Below, piece by piece: positions 55,304-63,961 of a DNA stretch of 64,000 nucleotides. Below the pieces are notes generated by a model. That model was not told the DNA's origin. It saw only the letters and a list, made by a program, of their open reading frames with translations, and did not search any database. Source of the stretch: Nostoc sp. NMS7. GTDB taxonomy: Bacteria; Cyanobacteriota; Cyanobacteriia; Cyanobacteriales; Nostocaceae. Numbering within the stretch: the first letter of the stretch is position 1; every line of letters starts with the position of its first letter. The position numbers were made by a program, and so were the translations under genes. The stretch lies in NCBI RefSeq assembly GCF_017115085.1, contig NZ_JABXKJ010000246.1:43779-107778 (forward strand), given 5' to 3'.

Positions 55304-56094
55304 TTATTTACCCCAAAAAGTATAAGTAATTATACTTAAATTATCTCCAGAAATCTATTGTAGGAGGTATTTGTAGCGAGAAAAATTTTCTTGTTTACTG
55401 GAATAATTTGTAAACAAAGATACTTAAAATAGAATTTTTCCGCAAATTGTAGTGGAAGATACTTACAAGCACCGGAAGGTTATTATAAGAAATTTGTATA
55501 TAAAACTTCGGACATTGCCAAATTTGAATGATAGATTTTGATGAATTTGAAACATCCTCAATTGGGGAACCAAAAGACTAAAACCCAGTCAGGTTTTACA
55601 TTTGAGCTATCTTGGCTTGATGAAGGCTAGAAAGCAGCCCAAAAGTAGCCGCTAGTTAATACGGTTCTTTTTTAGGGAATAATCAAGGTAAAGTCTGGTG
55701 TTGAGAAGACGGATTCGGTAGAAATATCTTGAATATATCTACAGTAGGGAGCATAACTTTTCCAGAAGTCCTAGCAATTTAATTCTCAACAGTGACTATG
55801 GACTGAGGAAATAGTTTTCCGGTCCCCGTGATTGAGGCAAGACAAGCGCCGACAATGGTAAAGAGTAAAAAATCCTAAGTGGTGTTAGGAGTGGTTCGGA
55901 CAAGTAAACACAGCAAACTTTAAGTTTTGCTAATATGTGCCAACTTGTCTAAATCAGAGAAGCAGGTTAATCTTGCGTAAGCATCTCTGGTGAGTGTGAT
56001 CTTGATCTATCGTTAGTTGTGATCTAGATCATTGACTAGTATCCAACTGAAAAATCGAGATCAGTTAAGCGCTAGTGATCATAGGAGGTCGTCT
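55304..56094 (+). promoter_or_regulatory. Long leader region of the LysM/M23 peptidase gene
   Basis: About 790 bases separate trmL from the peptidase. The last 350 bases are rich in short inverted segments (such as GCAAACTTTAAGTTTTGC at 55909-55926 and AGCATCTCTGGTGAGTG). This could be a structured 5' leader. I looked for the conserved cyclic-di-AMP riboswitch features known before some cell-wall peptidase genes but could not match them. No frame with protein character is present. Confidence 0.35.
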
Positions 56095-58383
56095 TTGAAA
56101 CGAGCATTGAAAAAGAGAGTAAAAGCTGTGTTGAAAAATAACTCCAGTAGCGACGATGCCCCGGTAGAACTGCTTAATGTGATGAATCCCAAAGTTAACC
56201 GCCGGGTGCGGACAAAAGCCGCCATGATTGGCTTGGCAATCTCTATGGGAGCAACCAGCCTTTTGGTGACTCGACAAAGCGATCAAGCCCAAGCAGCAGT
56301 GCCTGTAGGTAGCCAAAAGGCTTCTTCTTCGATTCCTGCTGTTTCTGACACTGAGGTGAAATTCGCCTCCACAAGGCTGGAGTCCCAAGCAGTCTCATCA
56401 GCGAGCGTGCCGGAAAATCCTGTGATCGTGGAACCAACCGCAGTTTCACAAGTGCCTGGGCTTGAAGCTAAATGGCAAGTTGCGGCAAGTGGAATGTCTT
56501 TGCAAATTCCGGCATCAAACACATTTTCCCAAGCAACAACGGGTTATAAAAATTCCACCTACCCAAAGCCCCAAGTGGCAGAGGGATTGAAGAATACCTT
56601 AGCCGAGACTATCCCAACAGTCAATAATCTGTCGAATTCTAGTACTGATGGTGTTGGTAGTATAAATGCATCACTAACTGCCCAGCCACAAACAGTGGCA
56701 ACATCTGGTGCAGCCGACAGTGAAATAAATGCACAACTTAAGGCGCAACAAGAGTTCGCACTGAATCGCTTACAAGAAAAATCGAACCGTTTAAGAAAAA
56801 GTCTGGCACAGTTGCGGTCTGGGGAGACCAAAACTTTATCACAAGCTGATATGGGGTTGGTGCAGCCGACGACTGTGGTTGAGAAGACTATATTAGCCCA
56901 ATCAGGCACTTCTGGCGATGCAAGCAAAGCCAACCTGATATCGCGGTTAAAACAGAAGACACAGACAAGTGCGTTTCTACCAGCCAAACCCACAGTTATT
57001 GCGTCTTCGACTCATATAGCCTACGCAGTTAAGCCTGGAGATACATTAGCAGCGATCGCCAGCAGATACAAGACTTCAGTATCACAACTAGTTAAGGCAA
57101 ATAACCTCAATAATCCAAATGAACTGCAAATTAGTCAAAAACTGATTATTCCTGCTGTTCAAGTTGAGGCAACTGTAGCGAGTAACCCCACTTTTGTAGA
57201 GTCTAGAAATACTCCTCATGTTGCCACCTCCCATGATGTGAACATTGGTAATGCCAACTCATATCTACCTACTTCCCAATCACCAACTATTGCCGACAAC
57301 AGTAGTGTTGCCGCCCCTACACCGGTAATTCTTCAGATTCAGGCAAATAGTGCCACCCACGACCAAACAGCCGCCACTCCTGTTACTTCTTATGGTGTCG
57401 GTGGTGACATTCCAGTGCCACAAGCTTTTGTCGAAATGCAACAGCCTAAAACACCAACAAATAGGGTAGCAAGTGTAAACAATAACAATAATGACCGTTT
57501 GCAGGGCTTACAAGCGGAAATCCAGAGATTACAGCAGAAATATCGCGCTCAACAGTCTGGAAACTTAATTGTGCCAGCAGCTAGCGAAACTAATAATGCT
57601 GCGATGCTCACTCCTGTTTCTAGCCCCAATAATTTCACTGTACCCAAGTCCGTAGTTCGACCAAATAGTGTAGCGATACAAATTCCAGTTCCTACACCTA
57701 TTAGAGCTAACTATAGCTTTCAACCAATTAAGTCCCAATACCGTGCTACTATGCCGGCTAACGAGCCAATAAATCCAGATTTCTTACCCAATTTAGGCTC
57801 TGCTAGTCAGTGGACTCCCTCTGACAATCCATCTGGCACAAGGGTTAAAACCCCTACTGGAAAAGTAAATGCCTCAGACTCCTTAGGAAAGATGCGGGGA
57901 ACTACAGTTTCTCCACAGATGCGAATACCACCTTTGGCAGCAGTGGATCAATATCTGCCCAGACAAATTGACGAAACTATACCCCCTCCATCTAGCTCAT
58001 CCATCGCTTACACATGGCCGGCGAAGGGTACTCTCACCTCTGGTTATGGTTGGCGCTGGGGTAGATTGCACAAGGGAATTGACGTTGCTAACTCCACTGG
58101 CACGCCAGTTGTCGCCTCGGCTGACGGTACGATCGAAAAAGCTGGCTGGAATAATGGTGGTTACGGCAACCTCATCGATATTCGTCATCCCGATGGCAGC
58201 ATGACTCGCTATGGTCATAACAGCAAGATTCTGGTGCAACCTGGTCAGCTGGTTCATCAAGGAGAAACAATTGCTTTAATGGGTAGCACTGGTCACAGCA
58301 CTGGGCCACACAGCCACTTTGAAATTCATCCATCAGGCAAGGGTGCTGTTAACCCAATAGCCTTCCTACCAAATCGCCTGTAA
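56095..58383 (+). CDS. LysM/M23 metallopeptidase of the cell wall
   Basis: Start is TTG 56095, six bases after a perfect AGGAGG; a TTG at 56032 lacks a ribosome site. The 762-residue protein has a basic start, a membrane segment (AAMIGLAISMGATSLLV), a long Ser/Ala/Pro/Asn-rich linker with a short coiled coil, a LysM domain (about 307-352, YAVKPGDTLAAIA) and a C-terminal M23 domain with HKGID (His 659, Asp 663) and HSH (739-741), so the zinc ligands are complete. It probably cuts peptide cross-links in septal or wall peptidoglycan. Part of the linker might be disordered. Confidence 0.92.
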   Translation: MKRALKKRVKAVLKNNSSSDDAPVELLNVMNPKVNRRVRTKAAMIGLAISMGATSLLVTRQSDQAQAAVPVGSQKASSSIPAVSDTEVKFASTRLESQAVSSASVPENPVIVEPTAVSQVPGLEAKWQVAASGMSLQIPASNTFSQATTGYKNSTYPKPQVAEGLKNTLAETIPTVNNLSNSSTDGVGSINASLTAQPQTVATSGAADSEINAQLKAQQEFALNRLQEKSNRLRKSLAQLRSGETKTLSQADMGLVQPTTVVEKTILAQSGTSGDASKANLISRLKQKTQTSAFLPAKPTVIASSTHIAYAVKPGDTLAAIASRYKTSVSQLVKANNLNNPNELQISQKLIIPAVQVEATVASNPTFVESRNTPHVATSHDVNIGNANSYLPTSQSPTIADNSSVAAPTPVILQIQANSATHDQTAATPVTSYGVGGDIPVPQAFVEMQQPKTPTNRVASVNNNNNDRLQGLQAEIQRLQQKYRAQQSGNLIVPAASETNNAAMLTPVSSPNNFTVPKSVVRPNSVAIQIPVPTPIRANYSFQPIKSQYRATMPANEPINPDFLPNLGSASQWTPSDNPSGTRVKTPTGKVNASDSLGKMRGTTVSPQMRIPPLAAVDQYLPRQIDETIPPPSSSSIAYTWPAKGTLTSGYGWRWGRLHKGIDVANSTGTPVVASADGTIEKAGWNNGGYGNLIDIRHPDGSMTRYGHNSKILVQPGQLVHQGETIALMGSTGHSTGPHSHFEIHPSGKGAVNPIAFLPNRL

Positions 58384-58422
58384 TTCTTGACTGTCTGTAA
58401 CTAAATCATTGGCTTGTTAGTT

Positions 58423-58445
58423 GAGGGAGTTCACCTCCCTCTTTT
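58423..58445 (+). terminator. Terminator of the M23 peptidase gene
   Basis: GAGGGAG and CTCCCTC pair around five bases, followed by TTTT, about 40 bases after the stop. Confidence 0.8.
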
Positions 58446-58549
58446 GCTTTCTATGACCTTAACAGGGATGGAAGTTTTAATAAAATTCCCAAAGGGGCTA
58501 GTCTTGAGCAAGTTTGTATGGTATATTAGTTAATGATTTGAATAATTCT

Positions 58550-58623
58550 GGCTCAGTAGCTCAGTTGGTTAGAGCACGGGACTCATAAGCCTGGGGTCGT
58601 TGGTTCAACTCCGACCTGAGCCA
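58550..58623 (+). tRNA. tRNA-Met (anticodon CAT), elongator type
   Basis: The 74-base gene folds as a cloverleaf: acceptor GGCTCAG/CTGAGCC, D arm GCTC-AGTTGGTTA-GAGC, anticodon loop CTCATAA, T arm TTGG-TTCAACT-CCGA-like with GGTTCAA. Discriminator A at 58623; CCA is not encoded. The anticodon stem has an A-G pair next to the loop and one G-T. The D arm and overall form fit elongator Met. A CAT tRNA modified to read isoleucine codons is a less likely reading. Confidence 0.85.
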
Positions 58624-58711
58624 TTTAAATTTTATCAGTAGTGAGCGATAAATGGAGTTAAGATAAAGTAACTTTGACTGCTCTGTAAGAGACAATTTTG
58701 GCCTCTAATAC

Positions 58712-59689
58712 TCAGGACTCAGCGCTAACTGTTTGATGAGTTTGTAGCCAGTTGAGCAAATCAGCGACCGCACTAAAATCTAACAAAGCCTCACCCAGTG
58801 CTTCCAATTGTTCTAGAGAAAGACCCTGAATCTGTTCTCGAACCTGTTGTGGTAACTCTCCTACCCGTTTTTGCAGCTGTCGTAATACAAGTGTTTGTGC
58901 TTGTTCCTGTTGTCCTTCCTCCTTCCCTCGCTCGTAGCCAATGCGCTCGCCTGTGGTAATGTAACTCATGCTACGCTCCTGCTCGAATTGTTTAAACTCC
59001 TGCCAAAATTCTGCTTCTAATCCTTTTGGTAAAATCATAACCCAATCGATAAAACGATAGAGGTTACGAATATCCCTTTCTTGCAGCCCTTGTTCATACA
59101 ATCGCCGAATTAAACTAAATTTCCAGGTTTTCCTTTCTCCTAGCTGTTTAATAGTTTGCTGGGTTTTCAAATGTGCCATTACCACCATTGCAAAGGGATT
59201 ATCGCTCTTTTCTAACTCTGTCCAGCGATTTTGATAATCGAGCAATTTGACGGTTCCAAATCTAAAATGCAGACTACAATCGGGATAATTATAACTGTAT
59301 TGATTTGGTCTCTAAGTCGGGTCAGCATCGCACAAAATTGCTAGGCTAATAGCTGGTTTAGCAAATTTGTCAAAAATTCGCAAGTTGTAGGAAAACATCC
59401 TTTGAGCAAAATTATCTTCCGATTTTGCCTGAATTTCGACATGAATCAACAGCCAAATTTCCTCTCCTTGAATTTGCCAGACTTTGACCAATTTATCTGC
59501 ATATCTTCTACCAAGTTCTGCTTCGCGGACTATTTGTTGAAATTCCTTATCAAGAAACTCGTGGGGACGTTCCTAATTAATTAGTGCTGCTGTTTGCGGA
59601 AAGAAAAATTGCATTGCTTGGGGGAAGTAAGCTTCTAGGATTTCTTTCCACGGGGAATCATTATCGGCTCTTTCTCGTTTCTCGCTCAT
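58712..59689 (-). pseudogene. Rpn/PD-(D/E)XK-type nuclease gene with two amber codons
   Basis: The 326-codon frame from ATG 59689 is intact apart from TAG at codons 39 and 126. It reads MSEKRERADNDSPWKEILEA, then TAALIN-stop-ERPHEFLDKEFQQIV, ELGRRYADKLVKVWQ, LLIHVEIQAKSEDNFAQRMF, DADPT-stop-RPNQYSYN, and continues to a DUF4351-like end (LQKRVGELPQQVREQIQGLS). This is a cyanobacterial Rpn-family protein with nuclease core (E-x-Q in HVEIQ). Both ambers lie where Trp is expected. The last 177 residues remain open by themselves. Confidence 0.8.
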
Positions 59690-59711
59690 GAGTTGATTGG
59701 TAGATTCAGCA

Positions 59712-61919
59712 CTATTGAATGTGGCGGATGACTTCAGCGACTGACCAAGCTTGAGCGATCGCACCTCTGGGTGTATGAGGTAAATCACCATCAAAAATCT
59801 CAGAAATAGAACCAAGACAAGCGTCAGATAGGAAGTGATCTAGCAGGGGTTGCCAATCAAAAGGCAGCGATTGTTGTGGATAAAAGCGTTGCCAAGCCCG
59901 AATATATGGGCCAATTAGCCAAGCCCAAACAGTGCCTTGATGATAAGTGCGATCGCGTTGCTCTGAGTTGCCCTCATATTTCCCTTTGTATTCGGGATCT
60001 CCTGGATCGAGACTGCGAAGACCATAGGGGGTAAGCAAGCTGGTAGTTGCCAAATCTAATATCTGACACCCTTGCTGAACAGAAAACCCACAATGTTGCA
60101 GTGACAGTGCTAAAACTGCATTGGGACGAATTTGAAAATTCCGGCGATCGTCCGGCTCAATAGTATCGTACAGATAACCCAGCTGAGGATTCCAGAACTT
60201 TTGCAGCGAGGTTTTTACGTGTTCTGCTTGTTGAGTATAACGCTGTGCTTGCTTAGTGAGACGCGCTGACGAACCATACTCAAACTGGCTCAATCGTTCT
60301 GCCCACTGACTCAGCCAACATAAAGCAGAATACCACAACGCATTGATTTCCACTGGCTTACCGTAACGAGGAGTAACGGGGTGTGACCCAATTACTACAT
60401 CCATCCAGGTGAGGGCTACACCAGGAGCATCCCAACTAACTAGCCCATCAGTAGCATCGACCTGGATATTGAAATGTGTACCACCGACAAATGCTTTGTA
60501 GATTTGCTGTACTACCGGGAATTGCTCTGCCAAAAAATCCCAGTCTTGGGTAGCTTCTAGATAAAGTCCTAAAGTTTCAATCCACCACAACGCCGCATCA
60601 ACACTGTTATAAATTGGTTCGCCATCAACATCAGGAAATGCATTAGGAATCAGACCCTGGCGACAGTAATACCCAAAAGTTTGCAATACTCCTTTTGCTA
60701 GGTCAAAGCGCTGGGGAACTAGTGCCAACCCCGGTAAGGCAATTAAGGTGTCGCGTCCCCAGTCATTAAACCAGTGATAACCAGCAATGACCGTGGGGCC
60801 TGCAATTGAGGCTCGATAGACGATAAACTGATCGCTTGCTTTGAGTAGTTGTTGCCAGAGTTGGGAGTGGGGAAGGTGGGGCCCCCTCTGGGGATAAGGG
60901 GTAATGGGGAGTGGCAAAGAGGAGGTAGGAGGCAGGAGTTCTTTAATTTTGAATTTTGTTAGCGCAGCGTTAGCGAGTCCGCGAGCGTCATTTTGAATTT
61001 TGAATTGATTTCTGTCCCCCTCTCTCCATCCAAAAATCTGTGAGAGCCGGTCTTGCTCTGCCTCCACTGCTTCTGCAAAGGTTTTGGGTGTGAGAACACT
61101 TAGCATTGAGTCGGGAAAACCTACTCGTGCTTCTAGAGTCACTGCATCTCCTGGTTGGAGTGTGACTATCAAGTAACCAGGACTGTAGAGGTCTTCTTTG
61201 TCGCTTAATCCCCGTTTCGTCTCCTCAGGCAATCCATAATGCCAATACCAAACTGCATCTGGTTGATAATTTCCTTCTGTCCAGCGCAAGTGCCAAGGTA
61301 TACCGAAACGCCCAGAATTGATTGCTTGTAGACAGACTTGTTGTTTCCCTAGCAATTGTGAGAAGTGTAATTTGGCGCTAGCAGTCTGCTGGTGGTGAAA
61401 GTCACGTTCTGCTATCAACAGTCGCAGCCGTAAAATCGCTGGATGACTTCCCTCGTAGCGATAGTGGATTAAAATCCGATCGCAAAATTGAATTGGGGCA
61501 TTGGGCATGGGGCATTGGGCATGGGGGATTGAGCATGGGGCATTACTTATCCCCTCTTCTCCACAGTCCTCAGTCCCCACGAAACCATAGGGCATCACCA
61601 ATTGTCTAGTTAACTGCCAGTTATCTTGACCCCAAATCCATTTTGGAACTGGGTTAATATCAAAAGAACGTAGCAGTTGGTAGCCTGTCGGCTCAATCTG
61701 ACCGTTACCCCAAAAGTTTGTCCCCAGTGCGACAACGCTGCCTAATACTTCCAAGCTAGCTTCTAGGTGCGAAAACAGCAGAGTCCGTCCAGAAGGCGGG
61801 TTTGTCGCGGTAAACAGCCAACCATGATAAGTGCGCGTGCGGACATCAGAAACTGTCCCACTAGCAAAACTTCCCAAGCCATTGGTAAGTAACCATTCTC
61901 TTGTATCTAAATCGGGCAT
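59712..61919 (-). CDS. Glycogen debranching enzyme (amylo-alpha-1,6-glucosidase type)
   Basis: The 735-residue protein has the bacterial/archaeal debranching N-terminal domain (REWLLTNGLGSFASGTVSDV ... RTYHGWLF) and the catalytic alpha/alpha barrel (IAGYHWFNDWGRDTLIALPGLAL, NAFPDVDGEPIYNSVDAALWW, DATDGLVSWDAPGVALTWMD, PVEINALWYSAL). Two low-complexity segments that look repeat-derived lie in the first half: SNAPCSIPHAQCPMPNA from a heptamer array (61494-61542) and ARGLANAALTKF from a dispersed repeat (60958-60992). The frame is kept in both. Glycogen turnover is the inferred role. Confidence 0.92.
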   Translation of the reverse strand: MPDLDTREWLLTNGLGSFASGTVSDVRTRTYHGWLFTATNPPSGRTLLFSHLEASLEVLGSVVALGTNFWGNGQIEPTGYQLLRSFDINPVPKWIWGQDNWQLTRQLVMPYGFVGTEDCGEEGISNAPCSIPHAQCPMPNAPIQFCDRILIHYRYEGSHPAILRLRLLIAERDFHHQQTASAKLHFSQLLGKQQVCLQAINSGRFGIPWHLRWTEGNYQPDAVWYWHYGLPEETKRGLSDKEDLYSPGYLIVTLQPGDAVTLEARVGFPDSMLSVLTPKTFAEAVEAEQDRLSQIFGWREGDRNQFKIQNDARGLANAALTKFKIKELLPPTSSLPLPITPYPQRGPHLPHSQLWQQLLKASDQFIVYRASIAGPTVIAGYHWFNDWGRDTLIALPGLALVPQRFDLAKGVLQTFGYYCRQGLIPNAFPDVDGEPIYNSVDAALWWIETLGLYLEATQDWDFLAEQFPVVQQIYKAFVGGTHFNIQVDATDGLVSWDAPGVALTWMDVVIGSHPVTPRYGKPVEINALWYSALCWLSQWAERLSQFEYGSSARLTKQAQRYTQQAEHVKTSLQKFWNPQLGYLYDTIEPDDRRNFQIRPNAVLALSLQHCGFSVQQGCQILDLATTSLLTPYGLRSLDPGDPEYKGKYEGNSEQRDRTYHQGTVWAWLIGPYIRAWQRFYPQQSLPFDWQPLLDHFLSDACLGSISEIFDGDLPHTPRGAIAQAWSVAEVIRHIQ
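61494..61542. repeat. Heptamer STRR inside the debranching enzyme gene
   Basis: Seven units of TGGGGCA/TTGGGCA type alternate with two variant units. It is the same heptamer type as at 49941-50010 and 49738-49760. It lies within the coding sequence. Confidence 0.85.
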
Positions 61920-62050
61920 TTGTTACTCAAAATCGTTATGAGTATGATATAGTCGTAACAGATCGTAATTAAACTGTGAGAGCGTGGATGGGTGAGTTTT
62001 ACTTGACCCGAATTCTAACGCTACTAAACAAATAAAGGAGAATTAGGTTA

Positions 62051-62662
62051 ATGTCACTTACTTACGGAACCGAAGTCAGCCTCCGCGTTGGTCAACAAGC
62101 TCCTGATTTCACAGCAACGGCTGTGGTAGATCAGGAATTTAAGACAATCAAACTTTCCGATTATCGCGGTAAGTATGTTGTCCTGTTTTTCTACCCACTA
62201 GACTTTACCTTTGTTTGTCCCACTGAGATCACAGCATTTAGCGATCGCCACGAAGAATTCAATAAAATTAATACCGAAATCCTTGGGGCTTCCGTTGATA
62301 GTGAATTCTCCCACCTCGCTTGGATTCAAAGCGATCGTAAGTCTGGTGGCGTTGGCGACTTGAATTATCCTCTAGTCTCCGACATCAAGAAAGAGATTAG
62401 TGCCGCTTACAACGTTCTTGACCCAGCAGCAGGCATTGCCTTGCGGGGTCTGTTCATCATTGATAAAGATGGTATCATACAGCACGCCACCATCAACAAC
62501 CTAGCTTTTGGTCGCAGCGTTGATGAAACCCTGCGGACATTACAAGCAATTCAGTATGTTCAGTCTCACCCCGACGAAGTTTGCCCAGCTGGTTGGCAAC
62601 CTGGGGACAAGACAATGAATCCTGATCCAGTGAAGTCTAAAGTCTACTTCTCTGCTGTCTAA
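62051..62662 (+). CDS. Typical 2-Cys peroxiredoxin
   Basis: The 203-residue enzyme reduces peroxides using thioredoxin. The peroxidatic Cys 56 is in FVCPTE and the resolving Cys 178 in EVCPAGW, with DFTFVCPTEITAF and RGLFIIDKDG also typical. The C-terminal YF-like segment (KSKVYFSAV) is present; it makes such enzymes sensitive to overoxidation. AGGAGAA lies about ten bases before the ATG. It heads a group of redox genes and may be induced by oxidative stress or light. Confidence 0.97.
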   Translation: MSLTYGTEVSLRVGQQAPDFTATAVVDQEFKTIKLSDYRGKYVVLFFYPLDFTFVCPTEITAFSDRHEEFNKINTEILGASVDSEFSHLAWIQSDRKSGGVGDLNYPLVSDIKKEISAAYNVLDPAAGIALRGLFIIDKDGIIQHATINNLAFGRSVDETLRTLQAIQYVQSHPDEVCPAGWQPGDKTMNPDPVKSKVYFSAV

Positions 62663-62718
62663 ATTTTGCTAGCTAGCAAATTCTAATCCATCCTGTTGGA
62701 GTTGAGAATAAAATTAAT

Positions 62719-62785
62719 GAAAACCACAGATAAACAGAGATACACATTAAACAGTGTTAACCTCCGTATCTATCTGTGGTTTTCT
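62719..62785 (+). terminator. Terminator after the 2-Cys peroxiredoxin gene
   Basis: AAAACCACAGATA pairs with TATCTGTGGTTTT around a loop of about 38 bases. Another short pairing lies within the loop. It is about 55 bases after the stop. Confidence 0.65.
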
Positions 62786-62820
62786 CATAAAATGGTATTT
62801 AAATAATCAGGGCTAAAAGT

Positions 62821-63357
62821 ATGCTGACTTCAACTGATTTTAATGGCTTATTAAATGAGCGATTCTTCCGCAACTTTTTACCAGTTCCAGCTAGCAATCA
62901 ACTCCGTTTGGGAGTGGGAACACCAGAATTTCAACTGCCAGATATTACCAACGGAACTTTAGTAAAATTGTCTGATTATAAAGGCAAGCAACCAGTGTTA
63001 CTCGCCTTGACTCGGATCTTTACCGAAAAACAATATTGCCCTTTTTGTTTTCCTCATATCAAGGCTTTGAATGAAAACTACGAACAATTTAAAAATCGCG
63101 GTATAGAAGTTTTAATGATTACTAGTACCGATGAACGCCAGAGTCAAATAGTTGTGAAGGATTTAGGTTTAAAAATGCCGTTGCTTAGTGATCCAAGTTG
63201 TCGAGTGTTTCGTACATATCAAGTAGGACAAGCACTGGGAGCGCCTTTGCCAGCACAGTTTGTATTAGATAAAGAAGGAAAACTCCGTTACTGGCATTCA
63301 TTTTCTTTTCTGGATTACAACGCTAATGTTGAGACATTGTTAGAACAATTCAATTGA
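62821..63357 (+). CDS. Peroxiredoxin-like redoxin-domain protein
   Basis: The 178-residue protein has a thioredoxin-fold AhpC/TSA domain: LGVGTPEFQLPDITNG, SDYKGKQPVLLALTR, then YCPFCFPHI with a C-x2-C pair, GIEVLMITSTDERQ and PAQFVLDKEGKLRYW. This differs from the 2-Cys enzyme and could be a PrxQ-like peroxidase or a thiol oxidoreductase. Spacing from the previous gene (about 160 bases, with a terminator) suggests a separate promoter. Confidence 0.85.
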   Translation: MLTSTDFNGLLNERFFRNFLPVPASNQLRLGVGTPEFQLPDITNGTLVKLSDYKGKQPVLLALTRIFTEKQYCPFCFPHIKALNENYEQFKNRGIEVLMITSTDERQSQIVVKDLGLKMPLLSDPSCRVFRTYQVGQALGAPLPAQFVLDKEGKLRYWHSFSFLDYNANVETLLEQFN

Positions 63358-63415
63358 GTATTAAGGTGTAAAATTGGCAATGTCCGCCCTACTTATAAAG
63401 CTGTGAGGTTTTCTC

Positions 63416-63961
63416 ATGCTCACCCTTTATCATGCGCCGATTTCTCCCAACTCGCGCCGCGTCTGGATTACTCTACTAGAAAAAGGACTTGAGTTTGAAT
63501 TAGTAGAGATAAAAGTGGATGGGGAGCAGTTTAAACCAGAGTTTTTGGCAATTAACCCTTTCCATCACATTCCAGTGTTGGTAGATGACGGCTTTAATAT
63601 AGTTGAATCTTTAGCAATTTTGGACTATTTAGAGGTAAGATATCCTACACCTGCGATGCTGCCTAAAGATGCCAAGGATTTAGCGATCGCCCGAATAGTA
63701 CAACTGGTAACTGTGAATGAGCTTTTGCCAGCAGCCACTACCTTTCTACCTGAGTTTCTCGGCTTGCCTGGAGGAGATCCAGAAAAAATCGAGAAGGCAC
63801 AGCAAAAAATTACCACAGTGCTGAAATTTTTTGAAAGTTTACTTGATAATCGTCCTTACTTTGGTAGTGAAAACCTAACTCTAGCCGAAGTTGTGGCTGG
63901 AACTGTAGTAGATGTGTTGCCAAGTGTAGGCATTTCCTTAAGTGACTGGAGTTTAGACTAA
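63416..63961 (+). CDS. Glutathione S-transferase-like protein, C-terminally short
   Basis: The 181-residue protein has the GST N-terminal thioredoxin fold (LTLYHAPISPNSRRVWITLLEKG, with the VPVL-like HIPVL and ES motif VESLAILDYLE) and an all-helical C-terminal domain that stops at SLSDWSLD. Typical family members continue some 30-40 residues (YPKLNAWxxRL-like). The stop is close to the end of the window, so a frameshift or deletion cannot be told from a genuine short form. The gene is 58 bases after the peroxiredoxin-like gene and may be in the same transcript. Confidence 0.82.
   Translation: MLTLYHAPISPNSRRVWITLLEKGLEFELVEIKVDGEQFKPEFLAINPFHHIPVLVDDGFNIVESLAILDYLEVRYPTPAMLPKDAKDLAIARIVQLVTVNELLPAATTFLPEFLGLPGGDPEKIEKAQQKITTVLKFFESLLDNRPYFGSENLTLAEVVAGTVVDVLPSVGISLSDWSLD

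Noticed and set aside
55700..56030. Cyclic-di-AMP (ydaO-type) riboswitch before the M23 peptidase gene
   Set aside because: Position and gene type would fit, but I could not find the conserved sequence blocks by eye. A covariance search would decide.
58550..58623. Initiator tRNA-fMet
   Set aside because: The acceptor stem begins with a G-C pair, and the anticodon stem lacks the three consecutive G-C pairs typical of initiators.
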